From Albugo candida (taxonomy: Eukaryota; Oomycota; Peronosporomycetes; Albuginales; Albuginaceae), in contig CAJNAR010000146.1 in NCBI GenBank assembly GCA_905220665.1, forward strand, positions 62,001 through 126,000: a stretch of 64,000 bases of DNA. The letters run 5' to 3'. How positions within the stretch are numbered: position 1 is the first letter of the stretch; the number at the start of each line of letters is the position of its first letter. The notes under the pieces are model-generated. The model was not told where the DNA came from. It searched no databases and saw only the letters and a list, made by a program, of their open reading frames with translations. Of this stretch, positions 24,250-34,569 are shown piece after piece. The translations under genes were made by a program, and so were the position numbers.

Positions 24250-25722
24250 CTAGTGCACTTTGCATCGTTCTCCATCGATAGTGCCTGTTGGTACTGCTTG
24301 AAGACCTGCAGAAAACAAAATATGGTCAGTACATACCTCGCCGGTACTGGTACACAACTGTATACCTACACTAGTCTTACATACTTCAGTCCATGCATAA
24401 TTTGAAATCTTTCCACACACAGTTGTCCAGAAGCTCCCACTAAGGCGGACGATATTGTGTGAACGTTCGTATGCAACGTTTTGACTAATTGCTTGGCGCT
24501 GCTGTTGAGCTGCGAGAACCAATTTCTCATCAACTGTTGCTAAAACCCCTGTTGAAACCGCGATTCAAGATTGCATGTCCTTCAACACGAGAATTAGCTA
24601 CATACCCAAAATGCTTTATATTTTTGGTCCAAGCAAGGATGAATTTCTCCTTGTGTGGAATCCATTTGGGTTTTCAATGCGCAAAACCAGTCTCATTGAT
24701 AACATCTTTAAGAAGCATCCAATTCTCTTCTAATTCCTGTTCAGTGGTAGAGCAGTACAATCCTTGCCACGTTGTGGAAAATTATTTTCCTTCTTCGTAC
24801 AATAGGAAGTGATTTTTAGCATTTCTCAGGACATTCTTATAAATATGGCATTTGCAAAGCGGATTCTTCACTTCAGGTAGAACCAATGAGATTGCAGCCG
24901 TCAATGCCAATTCTCTGTCAGTGACAATGACAATCGGCCCAGTGATTCTATCTTGGAAAACAATCCTCATTTTCTCAAGCGCCCAAATGTAATCATCTTC
25001 TAATCCGTGTCGCAATAAAATATGGAAAAGGAAATATGACTGGTTTGTGCATGCCACACCCATGACATGGAGCAATGGCATTTAAATAACCTGGACATTT
25101 TGCCTTCTCATAGTTGATGTTGGGCAAAGATTGATTGCAAAGCATTTTACTCACCTGTTGGTTTTGTATGTCGAATCTGCTATGAGAACCCCTCCCGAAG
25201 AAGAATCATTATCTGTCGAGATAAAAGGCTTAGGTGCAATTAAGATACGCGTTAATGGACCCGATGAGGGATCCCGATCAATCTCATGCCTAATGGCAGT
25301 TTCATCTAGTGTGTCCAGCAATGCTCTAAGAGGGTTACGACCAAGGAGAAATTCCGCTCGTTCACGTTTTTTAACATGGTAAATGTCTTGCCCGGTGGCA
25401 AGAAAAACAGAATCAGACCGCTTCGTCGTACTCAAGATTGACCGAGAAGGTGTCCACCTTTCGTGAAGTCCAGTATTTGCTGCTTCTGCACCTGATTTAA
25501 TACCCTGGCTTCTGGAATGCTGCAAGATTCTCGGCTGCCTCATGATTGTGAGTTACAACTACCACACTCACTCGTCATTCTTGCACATGATTTTGATTCA
25601 GTTGGCGCTTGAAGGTTACTAACCACGGGCACATTAGAAGCCGTGTTGATGTTTTGCCGATCCTTGTGCCCTTGTGTGTTCCGGTAGTGGAGCAAGTGGC
25701 ATAGTGAGGACAGAGTATTCAC
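24250..25722 (-). pseudogene. MULE transposase, broken
   Basis: 25,722-25,540 and 25,543-25,151 form the N-terminal part, ending with the first catalytic block VLIADSTYKTNR (canonical DCTYKTN). 25,081-24,782 continues with MPLLHVMGVACTNQSYF and VIVTDRELALTAAI (second Asp) and CKCHIYKNVL. Around 24,600 NSRVEGHA resembles the TSRVEGAH block. 24,522-24,250 is the C-terminal part. Between the first two blocks a GTGAGT...TGTCCAG segment looks like an intron but does not restore frame, so I treat it as decay. Confidence 0.75.
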
Positions 25723-25772
25723 GTTAACGTAGTTATAGCAATGTATGTAGATGCAGAGCGAGTTTGAAAATA

Positions 25773-25842
25773 AGGACGTGTGGTGATACCGGCTCCCCTA
25801 ATTTAATTTAGGATGTGTGGATATACCGGCTCCCTTTATTTA
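25773..25842 (-). repeat. MULE right terminal array, two units
   Basis: On the minus strand it reads GGAGCCGGTATATCCACAC and then GGAGCCGGTATCACCACAC, about 37 bp apart, inverted with respect to 23,678-23,787. Confidence 0.8.
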
Positions 25843-25917
25843 TTATAATTATTCTGTTGTATCTTTAAGACCATTCAGAGGCCACTAATCTATGAATTCA
25901 TGGAGGGTGGGGGTTGA

Positions 25918-26480
25918 TTACAGAAAAGGTGGGGCTGAAAACCGATTTCCAAGAAAAATTCCAAGATAATTATGAAACGAAAAAAATATATCAGGATGTG
26001 TGTATATATACGTTCGGATATAAACATTGCACATTTCAATCCTAGCGATGGAAAGCACGACGAGAAACAGTAAACTAGCAGAAACGCCTTCGAGAACAGA
26101 AGTTATAACAATGAAAGGGATATCATTGAAGCAGTAAATGAGTACCATCGATACTATAACCGTCCCTTTCGTGTGATTGCAAGTAACAAACAGCGTTATA
26201 AAGCAATGTGCACACAGCATGGCTGTTTCTTCGTTGTGCAGTGTGACTTTTCGTAGATATTCATCTCCCCAACAAAATTGGTTTTGCACTCCTGTCAAGG
26301 ATCCGAATCATCAAAGACGTCTCGTAGGCATACAACAGCGAAACAAACTGCTGTAAATCCTGCAGTCAGAGATGTGGCCATAATCTCCGTTAGGAAAGTG
26401 ACCCCCGTGATGATACAAACGAAGTTAGAGAAGAATGGATTTCCGCAAAAATGCGAACTGTGCTTATGCACACAAAACGT
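25918..26480 (-). pseudogene. Unidentified multi-span membrane protein remnant
   Basis: Two strongly hydrophobic frames adjoin on the minus strand. The first (about 26,479-26,291) contains NFVCIITGVTFLTEIMATSL and AGFTAVCFAVVCLRDVFDD. The second (26,298-25,918) contains FITLFVTCNHTKGTVIVSMV and ITSVLEGVSASLLFLVVLSI. They are one base out of register, so at least one frameshift is present. Four or so membrane spans are plausible. The MULE begins about 75 bp downstream. I do not recognise the family, and chance hydrophobicity cannot be excluded. Confidence 0.35.
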
Positions 26481-26519
26481 TGAAGCTTGATTTAAGAAAA
26501 AGTGATATTGAGTAATACA

Positions 26520-27300
26520 GCCTCATTCCATCCTAATGACTGCACCAAACATTTAGAACCACGAAGCCAAGCTTGGAATTGTAGGGAATGAATCTATGCG
26601 CTTGAGTATCATTTTTCGAGAAGGGATTCAAGCAAGTACGTCATACAGTGAGCGTGGGATATCCGTGGACTACGCATTTATAAAGATCTCAATCGTTGGG
26701 ATTCTTCTTGGAGTGTGGTTCTGAAATGGAGACAATGAGATCCAAATTATAGGAGTTGGGCTCGAGTTGGTGGAGAATGTAGGTAGCTGAAGCTGATTTT
26801 CAAATTTCCGACTTTCCCACCTCCAGCCATCTCCAGCATTCTTGATATCGGATAAAGAAAAGGGGCTTATAAAAGCTATGCCTACATCGGCACCAGACGT
26901 CACACATATTTTCTGCTTTCGGGATATGATGGAAGATTTCAACAAGAGATAAAAGCTCAATTTGATGACGAATTTGGCGTGGATATTGGCTCAATCACTT
27001 AAGACGATAGAGCAAGAGAAAGCGAAAGCAAACACCGCCATTTTAGACAGCAGTGCGCTGGAGTGGCTTCAGGAGGTTGGGCGTGAAAATTATCAAGCAG
27101 CTTGCTCACCATGTCCAAGATAATACACTTTGGCATCAAACAACATGGAGGCCATAAACAGCGTGTTGAAGGGAATTTGGAAACTTCCTATCATCGACTA
27201 CTTGATGGGGATCGAGCGTTACCTGGCGTGCAAGTAGGCTGTATCAGCAAAGTGAAAGGCTGGGGAGTTCCAACTCTATATGCATAATAAAACAATGTCC
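26520..27300 (+). pseudogene. MuDR-like transposase C-terminal region, broken
   Basis: Plus-strand fragments in shifting frames give REGIQASTSYSERGISVDYA, DNEIQIIGVG, SDKEKGLIKAMPTS, ALEWLQEVGRENYQAACSP and NNMEAINSVLKGIWKLPI. The order matches plant-type MuDR transposases: core, HHC helix region, then the NSVLK-like block. At least five breaks. Both transposase ends are missing. It is a different family from the MULE to its left and has opposite orientation to both neighbouring MULEs. Confidence 0.55.
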
Positions 27301-27334
27301 TCTGCAAGGTGGGGTGAAATTAATGAATGCTCGA

Positions 27335-27490
27335 CCTGAAGTCTGACTTCAAATCTACTAGGGAGGCAGATATTTTTCAAGCTTATTGCTTGGGTGGGCT
27401 CGAACTGCTGCCCACACTGCCGGGGATCGAACTAACGACCTCCGTCAGGGGGTCCGTGTGCTCAAGTGCTTGACCGACTGAGCTGGGTAC
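27335..27490 (-). mobile_element. tRNA-derived SINE, copy 2
   Basis: On the minus strand it reads CAGCTCAGTCGGTCAAGC (box A), GTTAGTTCGATCCCCGGCAG (box B) and CCCAAGCAATAAGCTTG, nearly identical to 480-635. Similarity ends after GTCAGACTT, so the 3' part differs or is lost. The GGGTCCGTG start of copy 1 is not present here. No target duplication was found. Confidence 0.8.
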
Positions 27491-27719
27491 GAACCCTTTA
27501 TAAGGGAGTTATTATATTTACTCCGTTTTGCGTTAGATTCAATCCCTTCTAAGTCACGTGGCACACATTGCTATACATTCAATTATTTGCCGCTGCACAT
27601 TGATGCGTCTATTTCCGACGCCAACACCGATGCCGATTCAATGGCGTCTATTTCCGAATGTTCCCAAGCCGACATCGATTCCGTGGTACCTAGCATTTCC
27701 AGTTAGCATGAATTTTATA

Positions 27720-29276
27720 TGGTATGCCGTTTCTTGATTTTACTCAACAAACGATCGATCGAAGGGCAACTACGTCTGTTGTGGCCCATTCATCGACATT
27801 TCCCACATCTCCGTTTTCCTACGCGACCTTTCTCGTGTTCGAAATGGGATGAGTTTTGCTTCGTTCTGTTCTGTTCTTTTCTTTGGGATATGTTTTGCGT
27901 CGACCGGTCCCCCGCGGGGCTGTGGAGCCACGGTGGTTTGAACTGGACAACGGTGCTCTGGCCATCGAGCAACTTTGCGACATTCAAAATCGCCTTCGCT
28001 TGTTCGGTTTAAGATAGGTTTGGGGTGTAAGTTCTAGCACATGATGCATCTTCTACTCGCTTGTCCGATTTTTCTCTGCCTTGATCTGGTGAGTAAGTGT
28101 AATTGCCAGCTTGTTGAACACCGGTAATAGGTCTCCCGTCGATACTTATATGATCTTCTATATGTAGTCATGGGCTATCCTCTTCCCGCGAAGACGCCTT
28201 GTTTCCGAAATGTGGATGCCGCGAATTCCAAGCGTTCACGAATCGTTCCTCTTAGACGAGCCAAATCGTCTTCACGTACTCGAGTACCTCTGACTTCTCT
28301 AGGAGACTGTATGAGAACTTCGTAGCTGCTCATCATATTCTTCCGCCGTTCGGGAAGACACCAGAACGTTCCACATTTGCAGAAACTCGTCGAGGTTTTT
28401 TAGGGTTGTATAATGCTTCTTGCAATTGGCAACGGTATTTTTTTGCTGGGTCAGATGCAGAGCAGATTCTAGGACCACGGAAAAACGGGTGCGATGGCCG
28501 CTAGAAATGTCACTTCCTGGTCCATGAAGATAACCTTTGGCGCATATCTATTTTCCACACTGCTGACACTTTTGACATTTCCCACGCATATTTCTCCACT
28601 TTCTCTCCAGCCTGGAAGTGGAAACCTACGCTAAACGTCGTTTGAACGAGGTTATTCCGATCATGTGAAGAAGCAGGACTCGGTAACGGTTCGTTTATAC
28701 GTACAGTCCATCACAACAACGTGATTGTATCGGTTCGCCAAATTCACACTGGCCGGATGCGCGAAAAATAGGTCGTTGGTGTTTCCGCCTTCATTTGCTT
28801 TAATACGGTGCACATAGTCACTCCCTCGAAGATGATCAAAAAGATTTTCTAGCTTATTTATCTCCGCTTCTTGGTTGCTTCGAACGTTGTCTCGTGTGTT
28901 GTACAAAGTTCGCAGGTTTGCGAAAGTGTTCTTTTTATTCATCCTTAGCGTTGCCAAAATTGCAGTCGGTTTGATACCCGCATTCGCCATCTTCTTCACT
29001 TCTTCCGCCTGTTTCGGTGACCTTTCTATGGGTCGAATGTCCGGAGGAATGATGACAACATCTGTGATTGTGCTCGCTGTGTATCGTCGTTAACGTCCAT
29101 TTCCCTTTTTTGAAATAATTCGCAGAGAGGAGAAAGGGGCATTCAATGCGCCGAGATTTCTGTCGCTTCCGTTCTGATATTTGAGACAGGTGTGCGCCAC
29201 CACGATCACATTTCGAGTATGCATTGTTTCCGGCAACCGAACGTTTGATAGTCATTGCGTACCCCTCACTGGCCAA
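27720..29276 (-). pseudogene. FAR1/MULE-type transposase, broken
   Basis: 29,276-28,935 is a FAR1-like DNA-binding domain (CDRGG, ECPFLLSANYFKKGKWTL, HSEHNHRC). 28,999-28,661 has VVVMDCTYKRT, the first catalytic block of MULE transposases. About 27,850-27,730 gives RRCGKCR and GHNRRSCPSIDRLLS, the zinc knuckle found at MULE C-termini. The middle (28,660-27,990) is decayed, with recognisable but frame-broken text. No terminal repeats found. Confidence 0.65.
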
Positions 29277-29732
29277 GGGCCCATTTTTGTGGTGCGCAAA
29301 GCAATTCTTCTAGGCTACCATATTCGGCCTTTTTGGGAGAGAGCATGCCTGAGTGTGCATCGCGTCAGATAAGCAGAAAGGTGTGGCATTTGCTACGCGA
29401 TAGCCATTCTGTCATTGCGTGAATGACAGCATCTATTTACATACTGTTGTAATTCGGCGGAAGCAGAGCCTCCAATACTGATGTCGAAGACAAGTCGGTT
29501 GCATAGATGGTATCTGAGGAACAAAAAGTGTGGCGTCAGTTACCATTTGCTTCCGCTGTAGCATGATTGACTTGCTAGAATGAGCCTTCTCTTTCCAGTA
29601 TCATTCTCACGATGCATAGTTGAAGTTGGTGGAAGGTAAGTCGCCGAGAGGTCAAAAGGTTCTCCTTTGGAAGTGAGAAGTGGAGAACAAATCGGTTGCA
29701 TCCGTTGAATCTGAAGAGTAATCACGTAGACG
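29277..29732. other. Unassigned spacer left of the tandem repeats
   Basis: No supported gene or element seen. Only short chance ORFs on both strands. Confidence 0.3.
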
Positions 29733-29752
29733 TGACCAAAAGCTTTTGGTCA
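29733..29752. repeat. Perfect 20-bp palindrome
   Basis: TGACCAAAAGCTTTTGGTCA equals its own reverse complement. It sits at the left edge of the tandem repeats that follow. It could be a dimeric protein-binding site or an element end; neither is shown. Confidence 0.6.
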
Positions 29753-29898
29753 GGTGATTCAGACGGGACTATATCTAGCCGAAAGGGAGTAGTTATAACT
29801 TTTCTGGTCACGTGACTTAAAAGGGAGGTCATCTGACCGAAAAGGGAGATACAACAATTCTCTTCAAATATGTATGTCACGTGCCTTGAAAGGGAGTG
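29748..29898. repeat. Imperfect tandem repeat of about 60-70 bp, interrupted by Copia
   Basis: Units start with GGTCAGGTGATTCAGA (29,748), GGTCACGTGACTTAAAAGGG (29,806) and GTCACGTGCCTTGAAAGGG (about 29,876). Each carries one or two GAAAGGGAG-like motifs and an ATAAC/ACAAC tail. The third unit is split by the Copia insertion: after its 5-bp duplication the right side (34,565 on) continues with AAGGAAGTGAATATAACAAT, matching the expected end of the unit. Confidence 0.6.
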
Positions 29899-29903
29899 AA
29901 TCT

Positions 29904-30090
29904 TTTTGAGCACTTAGAAGAAAATTTGGAAAGTTACACATATTAAATGCAGAAGGTCCTCAATTCATTTTACTAGCTTGTCTAAGTCTTCTCGTACTGG
30001 ACGCCTACGGCCATTAAATGTTTTGACCAATAGCTGCACATTGATTAGACTGATGTGTTCCACACTGATGGAGGGACATCAGCTTCAACA
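29904..30090 (-). repeat. Copia 3' LTR
   Basis: 187 bp, beginning TGTTGAAGCTGATGTC on the minus strand and ending ...GTGCTCAAAA. It is close to the 5' LTR with scattered differences and small indels, so the insertion is not recent. Confidence 0.85.
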
Positions 30091-30100
30091 CTCCCCCTGA
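30091..30100 (-). promoter_or_regulatory. Copia polypurine tract
   Basis: TCAGGGGGAG on the minus strand directly precedes the 3' LTR, the expected place for the plus-strand primer of reverse transcription. Confidence 0.7.
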
Positions 30101-32837
30101 ACAATAAATCCGTGATGCTGGACTTAATCAGAAGTTGCTCGAATTTCTTCGTCGACACTGGCGTGGTCAGAAAATCAGCTAGCTGAAACTTGGTGTCAGC
30201 GTATTGGAGCTTGTTCCTTTCGGCCTTTATTTGTTCACGGAAAAAAAGGTACCGTATGTCGATATGCCTCGCTCGATTTTGGTATCCATCGTTGTTGGCA
30301 ATTGCAATTGTACTTTGGTTGCCTTCATGAATAACCACTGAATCATCGATTCTCACCTTCAACTCTGATAATAAACTCTTGACCCACATAACTACCTGGA
30401 TGCATAACGAGAAAGCAATGAACTCAGCTTTGGCTGTGCTGAGAGCCATCCTCTGCTGCAATTTTGTTTTGATTATCACTGGAGAGTTTTTTATCATCAC
30501 CATTATAGTGGAGGTTGATCTTCTTGTCTCCTTGTCGCTTGCCCAATCCGCATCACTGTATGCACTGACCTCGATATTTCCTGGCATAGCCTCATAACAT
30601 ATTCCTTTCATTGCGGTTGATTTCAAGTAACGCAAAACACGGATTGCTGTATTCCAGTGTTGTTCACTTAGTTGCTCCAGGTGTCGACTGAGCTGGCAAA
30701 CTGCGAAAGCAATCTCTGGTCCTGTGCCCGCTGCAACGTATAGAAGAGAGCCGACAAGTGAGCGATATAGTCGTTTTTCCATTCTCAAATCGTTTTCTTC
30801 CGATTTCGTTCAGAAAAGCCCTGAAACATTTGGTTCCACGTTGACTTGGCTGAACCTCTCTAACATTCTCTGTATGCAAGCTCTTTGACTGATCTTCAAT
30901 TGTCGCGATTCTTGTTTGTATTCCACTTCAATATTAAGGTAAATCGCACCTTTCCCAGAATCTTTGGACTGAAGTGACTCGAAAGTTCATTTGCAACTTT
31001 TTTGATCGAGTCGATGGTTTTGGCTCCAATCAGCATGTCATCGACATATAATGTGACGTAAACACATGACTTGGAATCTTTGCGCACAAACATACATGAG
31101 TCTGATAGACACTTTGTATACCCCATCTGAGCAAATGCAATTGTTATTGCCTTGAACCAAGTCACAGCTGTTGTTCAAGTCCATATAGACTTCGATTGAG
31201 CTTAAAAATTTGATTTGGCTTGCTTTCAACAGCTTGAGGTGGATAGATGAACACATCTTCTTCCAGATAACCGTTAAGAAAGGCCGTATCAGCATCATAC
31301 TGATGAATGGTAAGTCCTTGATGGCAGCAAATTGTCAGGAAAATACGAGTTGCGTTTAAATTCGCGACTGTGGAGTACGTATCTGTGTAATCAGCACCAT
31401 AAGTTTTTCAATATCCGAGTGCCACCAATCTTGCCTTAAACCGCTCAACTTCACCGTCTTCTTTGGTTTGATTGTAAAAGCCCATTTGGTTCGGATAGCC
31501 TTTTTGTCTGGCTTTTTCGTTACGGCCGTCCACGTTTGCTTTTTGTTCAGTGCTTGAAGCTCGTCCTGAATTGCAGTATACCACAGTTCCGATTTAGGTG
31601 ACTTCAGAGCCTCTTGATAGGATGATGGAGCTTCTCCCGCTGCATTCCCTTATTCGTATTCTATGCGATATCTTTTGATTAGACGTGTCATGATGTCAGA
31701 ATCTGCTACTGAAACGATTGAAGTAGACGCTTCCACTGGTAATCATGCTTGCGACGATTAATTTGGTGGAAGTGCCAGAGGAACATCGTGGCCAATTTGA
31801 GGGTTTCCAGAAACCGGGTAGCTTTCGAAATTATCCAGTCTCCCCCTGGGCACAATGACCTGAATAGTGCTAAATTCGTCTTCCGCTGAATCCATATCGA
31901 CGTTGGGAGATTTCTGGTAAGCATTTAAAGGGCGCTGCTCCTGAGTCGAATCCCTCGTCAACTCTTCGTTCGCATTTGTTGACTCTTCAGTCGGATCTAC
32001 ATCCATGCTCTCGACATGCGAAATTGTCCTGATCGGTATTTTTTCGCTTCCTTCGTCATACTAACAATCACTTCGATTTTGTCCGGATGATCTATCTCCA
32101 ATAACAACCTGAACATATTTTGTCTCGGGTAATTCTTGAAATTGCGCTGAACGAGTAATCTCAATTTCTGCGACTCATAATTCCATACGCGAATCCTTTC
32201 ATATTGTCCGAACATCCGAGGAACATACATTTGACCGCCTTCTTATCCAACTTCATCCGCCTTGATTTCTCAATATGAGCAAAACCTCGGGCATCAAATA
32301 CGCGTAAAAGGTAAGACTTGGCTTACTCCCAAAACACATCTCGTATGGTGTCTTGTCTGGGTAGGCGGCACACGGAACTGATTTGTGATGTGAACTGCGG
32401 TATTCATGGCTTCAGCCTACCACTTCTTCTCTACTTGAATGTGATTCATCATGGATCTCGCACGTTCCGTAATGGTCCGATTCATTCGTTCAGCCAGTCC
32501 ATTTTGCTGTGGCAAAAACGGAACTGTTGTTTGGTGTATAATGCCGGCACTTTTACAAATATTCGCAAATCGATTGTTGATAAATTCGCCACCATTGTCG
32601 GTTCGAATACACGTAATTTTCTAATTCAATTGCTTTTCCATAATTGCTTTGAAATCGAGAAATCCATCGATCACTTAGATTTGTGTCGAATGAAACATGA
32701 CACTACATGTCTAGAGTAATCAACAATGAAAGTTACCATAAATCTTACTCCACCTTGGGACTTTGTTTCCATTGGTTCGCCATTACGTCACTATGTATAT
32801 GTTGAAGAACGGACTTGCTTTTTACTTGACCACAGGT

Positions 32838-32895
32838 ATTTTCGAAACGTTTTTATATGTATATATGTTATTTAAGATAGCCTAGGCATTCTTTG
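32838..32895 (+). repeat. LINE 3' UTR fragment inside the Copia pol
   Basis: About 58 bp (CGAAACGTTTTTATATG ... GATAGCCTAGGCA) nearly match the LINE copy 1 3' UTR (reverse complement of 819-870). It lies in the orientation opposite to the Copia frame, at the point where integrase reading resumes. Confidence 0.6.
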
Positions 32896-34371
32896 TTCCT
32901 ACAATCACGTGCACGTTTCCCGGAGCAAACAACCGCATGTAAACTGCACATCCGTTATGTTGAATATCCAACAACTTGGCACCAATTTCATACATGAAAC
33001 GGACGAATCAATGATTCCCACGATACATGTAATAAAACATCCGATATTTGCTACTTTGATCAATCTTGTTCCTTTGGACAGTTGAAGCAACTCCAACAAA
33101 TAATCTAGTCTGACTTTGGGAACGGGTGCAAAAATATTTCCCATCTATACAACCCTCGCAAATGACTTCTTCGTCTATTTCTCGTTTTGACATCGATTTC
33201 ATCTCAAAACCATCAATGCATCGCTTCAAACCTCCAGTTTTCTTGGTAGCGAAATATTCCAATCGGGCATGTCATACATTAGAACTGATAATTGTTGATC
33301 ATGTCTCTCTGTATCTGAAGTGCTAACAAGTGCTAATTCATTTATAGCACACTCCATCACATAAAACTTCCGTTTTTTTGTGACATATTCCTCTTCCAAA
33401 AGTGACATCAATCCTTTCTCTGCTAATGCTGGGATAGATAGCAATCGGCGATCCAAATCTGATACATGTAGTACATTTTCAATCCGAATTGGCGTTTTGT
33501 TTTTCAGGATAACCGGAAGTGTACCAGTGCCTATTGCCGAGACTTTGATTCCATTGGCAATAGACCTACGTATCGTCCTTGAGCGGTCTGATTTCACTGA
33601 ACTCTCCTTTGAATGATCACATATGGCTGCTTGCTTGACTATCGAGCAGCCAACCTTCAGCCATGTCTTCACACACTGTGAATGCTTGTTCATTGTACTG
33701 TTCTTGTGCTTCACATTCTTCCAACAATCTGTTTTCTTATGTTCACTTTGGTTACAACTGATAACATTTTCGTTAGACTTTGTAAGTCTTCTGAATAGAT
33801 TTTCTTGCGTCGAATCATCTGACTTCTTTATTGCTTTTAGAGCAATCCTGTCTCCTTATTCACTCATAGTGTATACTCCCGATGCAGCATTTTTTCTGCT
33901 TGAAAAAGATCCATCCCTTGGACGTTTTCGATAATTGTGATTTTCGGATCGTACTCATCCGAGGGGCTCTCAAGTAAGATATCTAACTGTTAAACCACAT
34001 TAATCACGTCCCCAAAAGCTTGCATCGAAAAGCATAATTCATAAAATTTCATAAAATGTTCCATACATTTTGTCTTCGCCTGTATAATATTCTGAAGGTA
34101 AAAATTCTTTAAAATCTTCCATAATTGAGATGTTGTACAAGCATCTCTGACCAGTGCCTGGATACTTACGCTGATCGACATTGAAATGATTGCGAAAGTT
34201 TTAGGGTCGTTGACTTTCCAGATTGCCAAAGCTGCAGGATCCTCGCTGAGGAACTCCGACTTGTCAATACGATTCAGCAGACCCTCCTTCATCAGCTTCA
34301 TGCGCGCATTGAACTCCTATCTGGAGTAGTTGTCATCACCAAAGAGTTTCGTCGACCGCGTTCTGAGAATT

Positions 34372-34384
34372 TGGGCTCATAACC
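34372..34384 (-). promoter_or_regulatory. Copia primer-binding site (initiator tRNA-Met anticodon arm)
   Basis: Directly inside the 5' LTR the minus strand reads GGTTATGAGCCCA. The reverse complement of the conserved eukaryotic initiator tRNA-Met anticodon segment TGGGCCCATAACC is GGTTATGGGCCCA, one mismatch. Priming by an internally cut initiator tRNA is established for Drosophila copia; its use here is inferred. Confidence 0.7.
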
Positions 34385-34564
34385 GTTTGAGCACTTACGA
34401 GAAAATTTGGAAAGTATTATATATCAAAAGGTCCTTAGTTCAGTCTACTAGCTAGTCTAAGCCTTCTCGTGTTGGACGCCCACAACCATTATTTTATTGT
34501 CCAATAGCTGCACATTGATTAGACTGATGTGTTCCACACTGGTTAAGCGACATCAGCTTCAACA
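34385..34564 (-). repeat. Copia 5' LTR
   Basis: 180 bp with the same termini as the 3' LTR. It is bounded outside by AATCT (34,565-34,569), the duplicate of 29,899-29,903. Confidence 0.85.
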
Positions 34565-34569
34565 AATCT

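Larger units (their letters stand above)
23678..25842 (-). mobile_element. MULE DNA transposon with tandem-unit terminal inverted repeats
   Basis: A transposase remnant is bracketed by inverted arrays of a unit of about 37 bp with core CCGGTAT.GTCACAC and an AAATTAAATTA-like tail. The left end has three direct units (from 23,678, 23,714 and 23,751) and the right end two in inverted orientation (about 25,773-25,842). Inverted terminal arrays around a MULE transposase define the element. The target duplication could not be read. Confidence 0.75.
30045..34301 (-). pseudogene. Copia gag-pol, broken
   Basis: 34,301-33,990: gag start with IWKVNDPKTFAII and LWKILKNFYLQ. 33,714-33,226: protease/pre-integrase region (VLHVSDLDRRLLSIPALAEK). 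33,262-33,008: the CEGCIDGK zinc-binding end of pre-integrase. 32,840-32,030: integrase pieces beginning QVKSKSVLQHIHSDV. 31,500-30,896: reverse transcriptase with TLYVDDMLIGAK. 30,788-30,045: connection and RNase H with YSDADWASDKETRRSTS and HIDIRYLFFREQI. Only the last block is a long open frame. Between pre-integrase and integrase about 300 bp of extra sequence is present, ending in a LINE 3' UTR fragment. Confidence 0.85.
29904..34564 (-). mobile_element. Structurally complete Copia LTR retrotransposon
   Basis: A 4.66-kb element on the minus strand. LTRs at 29,904-30,090 (3') and 34,385-34,564 (5') share their ends and most of their length. A 5-bp target duplication AATCT lies at 29,899-29,903 and 34,565-34,569. 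A primer-binding site adjoins the 5' LTR and a purine tract adjoins the 3' LTR. The internal frame order is gag, protease, integrase, RT, RNase H, which is Copia. Multiple frameshifts make it inactive, although the RNase H frame is still open over 247 codons. Confidence 0.9.

Noticed and set aside
25918..26298. A 126-codon hydrophobic minus-strand ORF as an intact small membrane protein
   Set aside because: The adjoining hydrophobic frame one base out of register and the nearby MULE suggest a broken larger gene; its first codon is TTG, not ATG.
26284..26300. Programmed frameshift at CCT TGA C in the membrane-protein remnant
   Set aside because: The required shift is -1, whereas CCT-TGA sites act in +1 shifting; decay next to a transposon is simpler.
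26670..26960. 96-codon minus-strand ORF
   Set aside because: Antisense to the plus-strand MuDR-like text (SDKEKGLIKAMPTS and others), so a shadow.
27719..28012. 97-codon plus-strand ORF rich in Phe and Cys
   Set aside because: Antisense to the zinc-knuckle end of the FAR1/MULE fossil.
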